DNA of 64,000 nt from Gammaproteobacteria bacterium (GTDB taxonomy: Bacteria > Pseudomonadota > Gammaproteobacteria > Pseudomonadales > UBA5518), in contig JADKDK010000001.1 of the NCBI GenBank assembly GCA_016718385.1, forward strand, positions 1-64,000. The letters are read 5' to 3'. Made by a program: the position numbers and the translations under genes. The notes under the pieces are model-generated. The model saw only the letters and a list, made by a program, of their open reading frames with translations, was not told where the DNA came from and ran no database searches. This document shows, piece by piece, positions 53,148 through 61,931 of the stretch; the first letter of the stretch is position 1, and each line of letters starts with the position of its first letter.

Positions 53148-54338
53148 ATGGCAGTGGTCGATGCGGGAGGCGAATTGAAACTGGACACCAGCGACGTCGA
53201 CAAATGGGTCGGCAAGCCCGTGGTTTTCGCGGAGATGTGGGATCCCTGCAATGCAACGGATATCCGCCGCTGGGTGCAGGCGCTGGACTACCCGAACCCC
53301 GTTCACTGGGACGAGGAGTTCGCCGGCCGCTCGAAGTTCGGCGGGATCGTCGCGCCGCAGTCCTTCACGGTCGCCATGGATTACGGCCATGGCTGCCACC
53401 CCGCCTGCGTGGGCAATATTCCCGGCACGCACCTGATCTTCGCCGGCGAGGAGTGGTGGTTCTACGGCACCGTGATCCGCCCGGGCGACAAGCTCACGCA
53501 GGAGCGCCGCTTCGACGGCTACAGCGTCACCGACACCGCATTCGCCGGGCCGACGATGTTCGCCCGCGGCGACACCGTCCACCGCAACCAGCATGGCGCG
53601 CTGGTCGCGAAGGAACGTGCGACCGCGATCCGTTACCTGGTGGAGGAGGCGAACAAGCGCGGGGTCTATGGCAAGGACAAGCGCAGCCCGAAGAAGTGGA
53701 GCAAGGACGAGTTGAAGGAGATTCACGCGCTGCGCCACGAGTGGATCCTCTCCAATCGCGAGGGCAAGTCGCCGCGCTTTGCGCAAGTGCAGGTCGGCGA
53801 CAAGCTGCCGCGCCGCGTGATCGGCCCGCATTCGGTCGTCAGCTTCGCCAACGAATGTCGCGCGCACCGCCAGAACATCTGGGGTACCTGGCGCTGGAAT
53901 CCGCCGGCGGGCATCCACGATCCCGCGAAGGACGATGCCGGCTTTGCCGCGGACATGTCCTACGATCACGAGGCGCGCAGGATCGACCCGCGCATGGGTG
54001 ACGGCCTCTATCACGGCCCGTCGAGCGGCCACATCAATTCCGAGAAAGCGGAGAACGTGGGCATGGGCGGCGCCTATGGCTACGGCGCGTCGATGAACGC
54101 CTGGTTTCTCGACACCATTGCCTACTGGGCGGGCCAGGACGGCTATATCTGGCACTCGAAGACCCAGTTCCGCAGCCCCGCCTTCGAAGGCGATGTCACC
54201 TATATCGACGCCGAGGTCATCGACAGGATCGAGGCATCGCCCTACGGCTTTCCGGTCGTGCAGGTGCAGCTGAAGATGAGCACCCAGAACGGCGACGTCA
54301 TTCTCACCGGCAAGGCCGAGGTGCAGCTTCCCTGCTGA
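53148..54338 (+). CDS. MaoC/FAS1-type dehydratase family protein
   Basis: A 396-aa protein with two hot-dog regions of the MaoC type. The first half carries the FAS1-like dehydratase pattern (WVGKPVVFAEMWDPCNATDI, WDEEFAGRSKFGGIVAPQSF, RPGDKLTQERRFDGYSVTDT). The second half (QVGDKLPRRVIGPHSVVSFA, TYIDAEVIDRIEASPYGFPV) has the second fold. It should hydrate or dehydrate an enoyl-CoA. The start at 53148 follows GGGGAGCGG. First gene of a catabolic operon with acyl-CoA synthetase, SDR and MFS genes. Confidence 0.82.
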   Translation: MAVVDAGGELKLDTSDVDKWVGKPVVFAEMWDPCNATDIRRWVQALDYPNPVHWDEEFAGRSKFGGIVAPQSFTVAMDYGHGCHPACVGNIPGTHLIFAGEEWWFYGTVIRPGDKLTQERRFDGYSVTDTAFAGPTMFARGDTVHRNQHGALVAKERATAIRYLVEEANKRGVYGKDKRSPKKWSKDELKEIHALRHEWILSNREGKSPRFAQVQVGDKLPRRVIGPHSVVSFANECRAHRQNIWGTWRWNPPAGIHDPAKDDAGFAADMSYDHEARRIDPRMGDGLYHGPSSGHINSEKAENVGMGGAYGYGASMNAWFLDTIAYWAGQDGYIWHSKTQFRSPAFEGDVTYIDAEVIDRIEASPYGFPVVQVQLKMSTQNGDVILTGKAEVQLPC

Positions 54339-54357
54339 GGCTGCGGTGGACAGGGCC

Positions 54358-56094
54358 ATGACAATGAGCGCAGCGTCACTACAGTCCGCGGAGCTCTCGA
54401 TCGTTCACGGCGCCCCGCTGTCGGCGGAGCCGGGCCTCGGGGCGCTGACGATCGCGGGCTACGCGCGCGCGGTCACGCGGCGCCATGCCGCGCGCGAGGC
54501 GCTGGTGATGCGCACCACCTGCGGCAGGGTGTCGTGGACCTACGCCGAGTTGTGGGAGCGTTCGGTCGAGGTGGCCAGGGCGCTGATCGCGGCCGGCGTG
54601 GGCAGGGACACCCGCGTCGGCGTCCTGATGACCAACCGGCCGGAACATATCGCGTCCGTGTTCGGCATCGCGCTGGCCGGTGGCGTGACGGTCTCGTTCA
54701 GCACCTTCTCCACGCCCGTGGAGCTGGAATACCTGCTGCAGGCGGGGGCGGTCTCCATCCTGCTCTACGAGCGGCAGGTGCTGGGCAAGGACTTCGGTGG
54801 CATATTGACCGAGTTGGAGCCCGGTATCGGGACGGCGTCGCCCGGCATGCTCATCGGCACGAAATTTCCGTTCCTGCGCCGCCTCGTCGCGCTCGACAGC
54901 GTGACGGCGAATGCCGGCCCGGCCGCCGCGGATGGCGCCGCGGTGGAACAGTGGGCCGACTTCCTCGCGACCGGCGCTGCGGTGGGCGTGGTGCAGGTCG
55001 ATGCCCGCGCCGCGGCGACCCACCCGTCCGACACCGGCGCGATTTTCTTTTCCTCGGGCACGACGAGCCTGCCCAAGGGAATCATTCATGCGCAGCGCGC
55101 GCTGGCGATCCAGTGGTGGCGCTGGCCGCGCATCATGGATATCGACCCCGAGCGCTTCCCGGTGCGCTGCTGGACCGGCAACGGCTTCTTCTGGTCGGGC
55201 AATATCTCGATGGTGCTCGGCAATGCGCTGACAACGGGCGGCGCGATCATCCTGCAGCCGGTGTTCCAGGCCGATGAGGCGCTGGAAATGATGGAGAAGG
55301 AGCGCGTCAGCTTTCCCATCGGCCGTCCCCACCAGTGGGCGCGGCTGGAAGCCTCGGCGAAGTGGGCGGGCGCGGATCTTTCCAGCCTGCGTTACGTCAC
55401 GTATGGCATGACGCTCTTCAACCATCCGACGGTCAGCACCGACTGGCGGATGTGCCCGGCCTACGGCACCACCGAAACGCTGACCATCAATACCGCGGTC
55501 GAGGCCAACACGGCCGAAGAAGAGTATGGCGGCAGCCATGGCAAGCCGTTGCCGGGCAACATCCTCAAGATCTTCGATCCGGACACGGGTGCGATCGTGC
55601 CGCGCGGACAGCGTGGTGAAGTCGCCATCAAGGGGCCGACGCTCATGATGGGCTACATCGGCAAGTCGATCGAGGAGACCTTCGACGACGAGGGCTTCTT
55701 CTGTACCGGCGATGGTGGCTACGTGGACGAGCAGGGCCGCCTGTTCTGGGAAGGCCGCCTGACCGAAATGATCAAGACCGGCGGCGCCAATGTCTCTCCG
55801 ATCGAGATCGACGCCGTGATCGCGACCTTTCCCGGCGTGAAGATCACCCAGACCGTCGGTGTGCCGCACGAATTGCTGGGCGAAATGGTGGTTTCCTGCA
55901 TCGTGGCGCAGGACGGCACCACGCTCGATGCCGGCGCGTTGACGCGCTTCCTGAAGGAGCGCCTGGCGAGCTTCAAGGTGCCGCGCGAGATCCTCTTCTT
56001 CCGCGAGGAAGAGCTTGCCGTGACCGGCAGCGGCAAGGTCAAGTTCAGGATATTGCGCGACATCGCGGCCCGGCGCCTGGCGGCGCCGGACTGA
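54358..56094 (+). CDS. Acyl-CoA synthetase (AMP-binding)
   Basis: A 578-aa ANL-superfamily adenylate-forming enzyme that activates a carboxylic acid to its CoA ester. Motifs: P-loop IFFSSGTTSLPKGIIHAQ, AYGTTETLTI, motif GDGGYVDEQGRLFWEGRLTE (hinge Asp/Arg), and the C-terminal Lys in GSGKVKFRIL. The substrate group is unknown. The ATG at 54358 lies 17 bases after the MaoC-like gene; a GTG 12 bases upstream is possible. Same operon as the MaoC-like and SDR genes. Confidence 0.9.
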   Translation: MTMSAASLQSAELSIVHGAPLSAEPGLGALTIAGYARAVTRRHAAREALVMRTTCGRVSWTYAELWERSVEVARALIAAGVGRDTRVGVLMTNRPEHIASVFGIALAGGVTVSFSTFSTPVELEYLLQAGAVSILLYERQVLGKDFGGILTELEPGIGTASPGMLIGTKFPFLRRLVALDSVTANAGPAAADGAAVEQWADFLATGAAVGVVQVDARAAATHPSDTGAIFFSSGTTSLPKGIIHAQRALAIQWWRWPRIMDIDPERFPVRCWTGNGFFWSGNISMVLGNALTTGGAIILQPVFQADEALEMMEKERVSFPIGRPHQWARLEASAKWAGADLSSLRYVTYGMTLFNHPTVSTDWRMCPAYGTTETLTINTAVEANTAEEEYGGSHGKPLPGNILKIFDPDTGAIVPRGQRGEVAIKGPTLMMGYIGKSIEETFDDEGFFCTGDGGYVDEQGRLFWEGRLTEMIKTGGANVSPIEIDAVIATFPGVKITQTVGVPHELLGEMVVSCIVAQDGTTLDAGALTRFLKERLASFKVPREILFFREEELAVTGSGKVKFRILRDIAARRLAAPD

Positions 56095-56235
56095 AGGCAC
56101 CGGATCACATCCGCATTTCATCCATCGACGTTTTCGGGCCTGCTCTGGCAGGGCAGCGCTGCGTTGTTGGCCGATCGGGTTATCGTGTAGCCTTGGATCT
56201 ACAAGAATTCGAAGAGCGCGAGAGTCGTGACACGG

Positions 56236-57045
56236 ATGAACCTGCAAGGAAAGACCGCGTTGATCACCGGCGGTGGCGGCGGGATCGGGGGCGGCCTGGC
56301 CCAGGCCTTCGCGGAAAAGGGCATGAGGCTCGTCCTTGCCGATATCGACATGGCCCACGCCCGGGAACAGGCGGCGCAGTTTGGTGATGATGCCATCGCG
56401 GTTGCGCTGGACGTGACCTCGCTCGAGAGCTGGGCCGCGGCGAAGGCGGTGGCGCGCGAGCGTTTCGGCCAGGTCGATGTGCTGTGCAACAACGCCGGCG
56501 TTTCCCAGCCGCGCGCACCGCTGGACCAGGTGCCGCCCGATGTATTCGCGCGCGTGATGGCGATCAACGTCACGGGCGTCTACAACGGGCTCGTTACCTT
56601 TGCCGGTGACATGCGCGAGCGGCGCAGCGGGCATATCGTGAATACCTCGTCGATGAACGGCCTGATCCCTTTCGGCACCTTTGCCGCCTACTCGGGCAGC
56701 AAGTTCGCGGTTACCGCCATGTCGGAGGCGCTGCGCGACGAACTCGCGCCCTTCGGAGTGGGCGTTTCCATCCTGTTCCCCGGGCTGACGCGCAGCCGCA
56801 TGTCGCTCGGGGATGCGGATGCCGGCTTCATCCCCCGCGAAGTGATCGAGGCGGGAATGATGGAGCCGGTCTGGCTCGGCCGGGCGGTGGTCCGCGCGAT
56901 CGAGGAAAACAACCTCTACATCGTCAGCCACCCGGAACATCGTGCCCACGTGGAGCAGCGCTTGCGCCATGTGCTGGCCGCGTTCGGCGAGCCGGCGCAA
57001 CCCGGCTATCGCGGACACACGCGTGGAGGTCCCGTTGCGACCTAG
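56236..57045 (+). CDS. SDR family oxidoreductase
   Basis: A 269-aa short-chain dehydrogenase: KTALITGGGGGIGGGLAQAF, VDVLCNNAGVSQPR, IVNTSSMNGLIPFGTFAAYS with Ser and YxxxK (YSGSKFAV), FGVGVSILFPGLTRSRM. It has an internal extension typical of fabG-like hydroxyacyl or alcohol dehydrogenases. A GTG nine bases upstream (56227) is an alternative start. The end overlaps the start of the MFS gene by 11 bases. Confidence 0.88.
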   Translation: MNLQGKTALITGGGGGIGGGLAQAFAEKGMRLVLADIDMAHAREQAAQFGDDAIAVALDVTSLESWAAAKAVARERFGQVDVLCNNAGVSQPRAPLDQVPPDVFARVMAINVTGVYNGLVTFAGDMRERRSGHIVNTSSMNGLIPFGTFAAYSGSKFAVTAMSEALRDELAPFGVGVSILFPGLTRSRMSLGDADAGFIPREVIEAGMMEPVWLGRAVVRAIEENNLYIVSHPEHRAHVEQRLRHVLAAFGEPAQPGYRGHTRGGPVAT

Positions 57046-58342
57046 CGGCGCATCGGCCGTCGAGGAGTGGAGGCGCGGCTGGACCCTGGTGCTCGCGGCC
57101 TCCATCGGGTTTTCCTTCCATTCCCTCATGGCGATCGGCACCGGCGTGTTCATGGATCCGCTGGGGCAGGAATTCGGCTGGAACCGCGCGCAACAATCCT
57201 CCGGGGTTTCGATCGCCTCGATCACGGCGCTGGTGCTGTCGCCATTCTTCGGTGCGCTGATCGATCGCTGGGGCGTGCGCCGCCTGGCGATACCCGGGCT
57301 CGTGCTCACCTCGCTGGCCGTCGCCAGCTTTGCCCTGACCAATGGATCCATGACGCAATGGTTCGCGCTGTGGACCGTCTATGCCCTGGTCTCGCTGGCG
57401 GTCAAGTCCACGGTCTGGACGGCCGCCGTGGCCGGTGTCTTCTCGGCCTCGCGCGGACTCGCCATCGGCGTGACCCTGGGGGGCACCGCGATTGCGCAGA
57501 TCATCGCGCCGCCATTGGCCAATTGGCTCATCGCGGATTACGGGTGGCGGGCGGCCTTCTTCTGGCTCGGGATCGGCTGGGGTAGCGTCGCCCTGATCCT
57601 GAGCCAGCTGTTCCTGTTCGATGCGCATGATCGCAAGCGCCAGGGCTTGCGCACGGCAAGCGGGGAGGCCATCGATGAGCCGCCGGCCCTGACCGGGCTG
57701 AGCATCCGCGAGGCCTGGCGCGACCAGGCGCTCTGGCGGATCGCCATCTCGACATTCGTCATGATGGTGCTGACGGTTGCGCTGGTCGTGCACCAGTTCC
57801 CGTTGCTGGTCGAGGCCGGGATCACGCGGGAAAATGCGGCGTTCCTCGCCAGCCTGACCGGGGTTGCCGGCATCGTCGGCAAGCTCGTCACCGGCTGGCT
57901 GCTCGATCGCTATCAGCCGAACTGGGTGGGCGGAGGCACCCTGGCCTCGGCGGCGTTCGCATTCGCGCTGCTGATGGGGCCCATTCGCACGCCGACGCTG
58001 ATCGTCGTTGCCATGGTGATCATCGGCTATGCCTCCGGCACGAAGCTGCAGATCTGCGGCTACCTGACGACGCGCTACGGCGGCATGCGCAACTTCGGCA
58101 AGATCTTCGGGACCATGGCCAGCATCATCGCGCTGGGATCCGGTCTTGGCCCGGTCCTCGGCGGGCTGGTATACGATATGTACGGTAGCTACACTCCCTT
58201 TCTGCTGGCCGGTATCGCGGGCTCGCTGCTCAGCGGCTTCCTCATTTTCGGGCTGGGCCGCTATCCGGTCTGGGAGCAGCAAGCCGAGACCGTGGCGCCT
58301 GTCGCATCGGCAAAGCGCGCCCGCAGTGACGCAAGGGTCTAA
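57035..58342 (+). CDS. MFS transporter (OxlT/monocarboxylate-like)
   Basis: A 435-aa inner-membrane carrier of the major facilitator superfamily with 12 predicted helices and a central loop (about 195-220). Seen: GVFMDPLGQEFGWNRAQQSS, the cytoplasmic motif GALIDRWGVRRLA after helix 2, LAIGVTLGGTAIAQIIAPPL, and KLVTGWLLDRYQP after helix 8. The layout resembles OxlT/monocarboxylate carriers. The TTG at 57035 is chosen because GGAGG at 57025-57029 lies five bases before it; no ATG fits. It probably imports the acid that the upstream ligase activates. Confidence 0.85.
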   Translation: MRPSGASAVEEWRRGWTLVLAASIGFSFHSLMAIGTGVFMDPLGQEFGWNRAQQSSGVSIASITALVLSPFFGALIDRWGVRRLAIPGLVLTSLAVASFALTNGSMTQWFALWTVYALVSLAVKSTVWTAAVAGVFSASRGLAIGVTLGGTAIAQIIAPPLANWLIADYGWRAAFFWLGIGWGSVALILSQLFLFDAHDRKRQGLRTASGEAIDEPPALTGLSIREAWRDQALWRIAISTFVMMVLTVALVVHQFPLLVEAGITRENAAFLASLTGVAGIVGKLVTGWLLDRYQPNWVGGGTLASAAFAFALLMGPIRTPTLIVVAMVIIGYASGTKLQICGYLTTRYGGMRNFGKIFGTMASIIALGSGLGPVLGGLVYDMYGSYTPFLLAGIAGSLLSGFLIFGLGRYPVWEQQAETVAPVASAKRARSDARV

Positions 58343-58367
58343 TCCGAGTGATTCCATCGGGAATATG

Positions 58368-58381
58368 ATGATCCATATCAA
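58368..58381 (+). promoter_or_regulatory. FNR/Anr-type box upstream of the heme-copper cluster
   Basis: ATGATCCATATCAA matches TTGAT-N4-ATCAA at 9 of 10 positions. Its centre at 58374.5 predicts a class II start near 58416, and TAAGAT at 58404-58409 stands exactly in the -10 place. The first gene of the cluster starts at 58485. Confidence 0.65.
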
Positions 58382-58484
58382 AAATGCGCATCTGCTCAAT
58401 GTCTAAGATGCCGCCAAGGCGCCACCGCCAGCTGTTCGAGCAGGCGTCCATGACCACGACCAACCAGAAAAGGGGTTTGCAGCG

Positions 58485-58643
58485 ATGAAAGACGACGATC
58501 TCGACCCGAGAGACGTTCCGTTCATGCAGAAAGTCCTCGACAACCCGTTCCTGCTGCTGTTCATCGGCATCGCCGTCCCGACGCTGACCTACATCGTGTG
58601 GGGCATCATGGAACTGGTGGCGCTGCCGGTTTCCTCGCCCTAG
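58485..58643 (+). CDS. Small single-helix membrane protein of the heme-copper cluster
   Basis: A 52-aa protein: a short polar N-terminus (MKDDDLDPRDVPFMQKVLDN) and one hydrophobic helix (LLLFIGIAVPTLTYIVWGIM). This size and position match accessory subunit IIa-type peptides that precede subunit II in B-type (ba3) oxidase clusters. It is read from an ATG 84 bases upstream of the subunit II start. Too short for general gene callers, but the helix and context support it. Confidence 0.75.
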   Translation: MKDDDLDPRDVPFMQKVLDNPFLLLFIGIAVPTLTYIVWGIMELVALPVSSP

Positions 58644-58726
58644 CGGCGGGAAGCTCCTGACGCCAGGGCAAGGCATCGGAGGCGTGAGGCATCACGCCAT
58701 GAGACATACCCGAGGAGAACCAGCCA

Positions 58727-59269
58727 ATGAGCAGCATCTCACCTCCAGGCAACAAGCTGTGGTGGAAGGAACCGATAGAAAAAAGCGAGCTGATGTGGAT
58801 TGCCGTCGTCGTGGTGTGGGGCATCATCCTCACGCTGATGATGCCGTTCTGGCACGTCTACGGTAAGCAGAACCTCTCTAGCGAGGCCTACCGCACGTCG
58901 CCCGAGATCTACATGAAGAAGGTGCAGGCGGTCGTGGACCAGTACACGGTTCGTACCGAGGGCGATCGCAACACGCCGGTGGTCAAGCCGCCGGTAGGTA
59001 CCGACATCTACATGGTCGGACGGCTGTGGGAGTGGTGGCCGATCTTCGAGCTGCAGGTCGGACAGAGCTATCGCCTGCACCTGGCCTCGGTGGACTGGCA
59101 GCACGGTTTCTCCCTGCAGCCGGCCAACCTGAACGTGCAGGTCCTGCCCGGCTACGACATGGTGCTGACCGTGACGCCCAACAAGACAGGCACGTATTCG
59201 ATCGTGTGCAACGAATACTGCGGCATCGGGCACCACATGATGCTCGGCAAGATCCACGTGGTGGAGTGA
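58727..59269 (+). CDS. Heme-copper enzyme subunit II with CuA site (NorS/CbaB-like)
   Basis: A 180-aa protein with one N-terminal helix (LMWIAVVVVWGIILTLMMPF) and a periplasmic cupredoxin domain. The CuA ligands are complete: His in DWQHGFSLQP and the set C-x3-C-x3-H-x2-M in IVCNEYCGIGHHMML. The length and single helix fit B-type oxidases and sNOR-type NO reductases rather than A-type CoxB. The ribosome site CGAGGAGAACC is good. It delivers electrons from a cytochrome c or cupredoxin to subunit I. Confidence 0.9.
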   Translation: MSSISPPGNKLWWKEPIEKSELMWIAVVVVWGIILTLMMPFWHVYGKQNLSSEAYRTSPEIYMKKVQAVVDQYTVRTEGDRNTPVVKPPVGTDIYMVGRLWEWWPIFELQVGQSYRLHLASVDWQHGFSLQPANLNVQVLPGYDMVLTVTPNKTGTYSIVCNEYCGIGHHMMLGKIHVVE

Positions 59270-59276
59270 GGGCGCC

Positions 59277-60983
59277 ATGAACAAGCAAACAGACTTTCGC
59301 ATCTGCCCGGAAACGGGACTGAAGATCCATCGCCCGGCCGAAGCCCTGATCCGGGCCAATGCCGTCGCGGCTGTCGTGTTCCTGCTGATCGGGGGCGTGC
59401 TCGGCATCGGCGTCGGCCTGACGCGGTGGCCGGAGGTTCACCTGCTGCGGGCCGACCTTTTCTACCAGGTGCTGACCGGACACGGCATCAACGTGCTGAT
59501 CTTCTGGATCATCTTCTTCGAGGTGGCGGTGCTGCACGTGGCCTCGGCGATACTGCTGGGATCGCGCATGGCCACGCCCAAGCTCGGCTGGGCGGCGTCC
59601 ATCCTGATGGTCGTCGGCGCGCTGGTGAACAACTACGCGGTCCTGGTGAAAGGCAACTCGAGCGTCATGATGACCTCGTACGTGCCGATGCCGGCCGACG
59701 CGCTGTTCTACCTGGGCCTGATCCTGTTCGCGGTCGGCGCGCTGATCCACTGCTTCATCTTCCTCGGCACGCTGGTCATCGCGCGCGGTGAACGGACCTA
59801 CGAGGGATCGATTCCGCTGGTGACGTTCGGGGCGCTCACGGCCGCCATCATCGCGATCTTCACCATCGCCTCGGGCGCGGTGATCCTGATCCCGACGCTG
59901 CTGTGGAACCTCGGCCTGGTCGCGCACATCGACCCCGGCATGTACCGTCTGGTGTGGTGGGCCTTCGGTCACTCCTCGCAGCAGATCAACGTCGCGACCC
60001 ATGTCTCGATATGGTATCTGACCGCGGCGGTGCTGTTCGGCGCCAAGCCGCTGTCGGAGAAAGTGAGCCGCTTCGCGTTCTTCCTGTATATCGCGGTGCT
60101 GCAGATCGCCAGTGCCCACCACCTGCTGGTGGATCCGGGCCTGAGTTCGGAATGGAAGATCTTCAACACCAGCTATGCGATGTACCTGGCGGTGATGGCG
60201 AGCATGGTGCACGGCCTCACGGTCCCGGGCTCGATCGAGGCCGCACAGCGCGCGCACGGCTACAACTCGGGGCTGTTCGAGTGGCTGCGCAAGGCCCCGT
60301 GGGGCAACCCGGTTTTCTCGGCCATGTTCCTGTCGCTGGTGGGCTTTGGCGTTCTCGGCGGCATCACCGGCGTGGTGATGGGCGCCGAGCAGATCAACCT
60401 CGTGGTCCACAACACGGTGTACGTGCCGGGGCACTTCCACGCCACGGTCGTGATCGGCACCACGCTGGCGTTCATGGGCATCACCTACTGGCTGGTACCG
60501 ATCCTGTTCCGCCGCGACCTGATCCTCAAGGGCGTGGCCAGGTGGCAGCCCTACGTGTTCGGGCTGGGCATGACCGGGGTGGCCATGTTCCTGATGGGCG
60601 CCGGCACGCTCGGCGTACCGCGCCGTCACTGGGACATCCTCTTCAGCCAGGCCGGCGCCGGCAACGGCTACGAGTTCTCGGCCGCCGCGCTGACCATGAT
60701 GAGCCTGAACGGCATGTCGGTGGTGCTCGCGGGACTCGGTGGCGCGATGTACATCATCGTCGTGGTCGGCTCGATCCTGTTCGGGCGCAAGCTCCGCGAG
60801 GACGAGAAACTCGGCGTCGAGATGATCAAGGCTCCGCCCGCCGAGGAGAAGTATCATCACATCGGCATTGGTTCGATCACGATCCCCGGCACGCTGGTGA
60901 TGTTGACGGTATTCTTCATCGCCTTCGCGCTCTACTACTTCATCAACTGGAAGTTCCTGGCGCAGACCTGGGGTCTGAGCTGA
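59277..60983 (+). CDS. Heme-copper enzyme subunit I lacking the active-site Tyr (NorY/sNOR-like)
   Basis: A 568-aa B-type-derived heme-copper subunit I with 12 or more helices. Low-spin heme His in LTGHGINVLIFW; CuB His232 in WWAFGHSSQQIN; CuB His pair in ASAHHLLVDPG (281-282); heme ligands in VHNTVYVPGHFHATVVIG. In O2-reducing A and B types the second position is GHPxVY, the Tyr being cross-linked to His; here Gln236 (CAG at 59982-59984) stands there. The C-type alternative Tyr beside the HH pair is also absent. Loss of Tyr is the known mark of NO reductases of the superfamily, and SenC linkage recalls NorSY-SenC of ammonia oxidisers. An O2 reductase cannot be excluded. Confidence 0.88.
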   Translation: MNKQTDFRICPETGLKIHRPAEALIRANAVAAVVFLLIGGVLGIGVGLTRWPEVHLLRADLFYQVLTGHGINVLIFWIIFFEVAVLHVASAILLGSRMATPKLGWAASILMVVGALVNNYAVLVKGNSSVMMTSYVPMPADALFYLGLILFAVGALIHCFIFLGTLVIARGERTYEGSIPLVTFGALTAAIIAIFTIASGAVILIPTLLWNLGLVAHIDPGMYRLVWWAFGHSSQQINVATHVSIWYLTAAVLFGAKPLSEKVSRFAFFLYIAVLQIASAHHLLVDPGLSSEWKIFNTSYAMYLAVMASMVHGLTVPGSIEAAQRAHGYNSGLFEWLRKAPWGNPVFSAMFLSLVGFGVLGGITGVVMGAEQINLVVHNTVYVPGHFHATVVIGTTLAFMGITYWLVPILFRRDLILKGVARWQPYVFGLGMTGVAMFLMGAGTLGVPRRHWDILFSQAGAGNGYEFSAAALTMMSLNGMSVVLAGLGGAMYIIVVVGSILFGRKLREDEKLGVEMIKAPPAEEKYHHIGIGSITIPGTLVMLTVFFIAFALYYFINWKFLAQTWGLS

Positions 60984-61070
60984 TGTGATGTACTGTCGCC
61001 GTCCGGGCGAGCGCGCGAGCTCCCCGGACGGCGATCCCACGACACGACTCCGGACGACGAGCCGCCCTGC

Positions 61071-61931
61071 ATGACCCACCGCGAGATCATCGATATCTTC
61101 AAGCTGCGTATTGGCGCCCTGATGGCGCTGACGGCAGTCGCGGGTTATGTGGTCACGCCCGGCATCCGGCTGTCCTCCCCCCAATTGCTGCTCCTGGCCC
61201 TGGTGGTGCTGGGGGCTTCCGCCGCGGCCGGCGCCTTCAACCAGTTCGCCGAGCACGATCTCGATGCGAAGATGGCCCGCACCGCGAAGCGCGCCTTCGT
61301 CACCGGCGCAGCAGTCCCGGACCAGCGTTGGCTGGCATTGATAGCCGCACTGTTGCTGGTCTCAGTGACGCTGGGCGGCTGGGCATTCAATCTCACGGTG
61401 GCATTCCACCTGTTCATGGGTGCCTTCTTCTACGGCGTGATCTACACGCTGTGGCTGAAGCGCCGCTCGCCGCTGAATATCGTCATCGGCGGCGCGGCCG
61501 GCAGTTTCGCCGTGCTCGCCGGCGCCGCGGCGGCAGATCCCGGTCTCAGCCCGGAATCGGCCCTGCTGGCCGTCGTCCTGTTCCTGTGGACGCCACCGCA
61601 TTTCTGGGCGCTGGCCATCGTGCTGCACAAGGACTACGAAGCGGCCGGGGTGCCGATGCTGCCGGTCGTGAAAGGCGACGCGGTCGCCGCGCGCGTGATC
61701 CTCGTCAACACGGTCGTGCTCGTCGCGGTATCGCTGCTGCCGTTCCTGTTCGCGATGGGCTGGATCTACCTCGCCGGCGCGCTCGCCGGTGGCGGTTATT
61801 TCATCTTCCGCGGCATGCAGCTGGTAGCCTCGCCCACGCAGAAGGCGGCCATGCGCTGCTTCCTGGCCTCCCTGGTCCAGCTCTCGGCGGTGCTGCTCGC
61901 CGCGATGCTCGACGTGTTCCTGCGCACGTGA
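61071..61931 (+). CDS. ctaB: Protoheme IX farnesyltransferase (heme O synthase)
   Basis: A 286-aa inner-membrane prenyltransferase of the CtaB/CyoE family that attaches farnesyl to heme b, giving heme O for heme-copper enzymes. The prenyl-diphosphate site N-x3-D-x2-D-x-x-M-x-R-T is seen as FNQFAEHDLDAKMARTAKRA; the second Asp region is FLWTPPHFWALAI with LHKDYEAAGVPMLP. Eight or so helices. Its presence suggests a heme O- or A-type cofactor in the enzyme encoded upstream. Its stop overlaps the start of the SCO gene. Confidence 0.93.
   Translation: MTHREIIDIFKLRIGALMALTAVAGYVVTPGIRLSSPQLLLLALVVLGASAAAGAFNQFAEHDLDAKMARTAKRAFVTGAAVPDQRWLALIAALLLVSVTLGGWAFNLTVAFHLFMGAFFYGVIYTLWLKRRSPLNIVIGGAAGSFAVLAGAAAADPGLSPESALLAVVLFLWTPPHFWALAIVLHKDYEAAGVPMLPVVKGDAVAARVILVNTVVLVAVSLLPFLFAMGWIYLAGALAGGGYFIFRGMQLVASPTQKAAMRCFLASLVQLSAVLLAAMLDVFLRT

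Noticed and set aside
54379..57351. 990-aa open frame on the minus strand
   Set aside because: It lies across three well-supported plus-strand genes and shows only the Arg/His/Asp-rich pattern of a mirrored frame.
59277..60983. cbb3-type (C-type) oxidase
   Set aside because: No CcoO/CcoP partners, a CuA subunit II is present, and the helix with the HH pair lacks the C-type Tyr.
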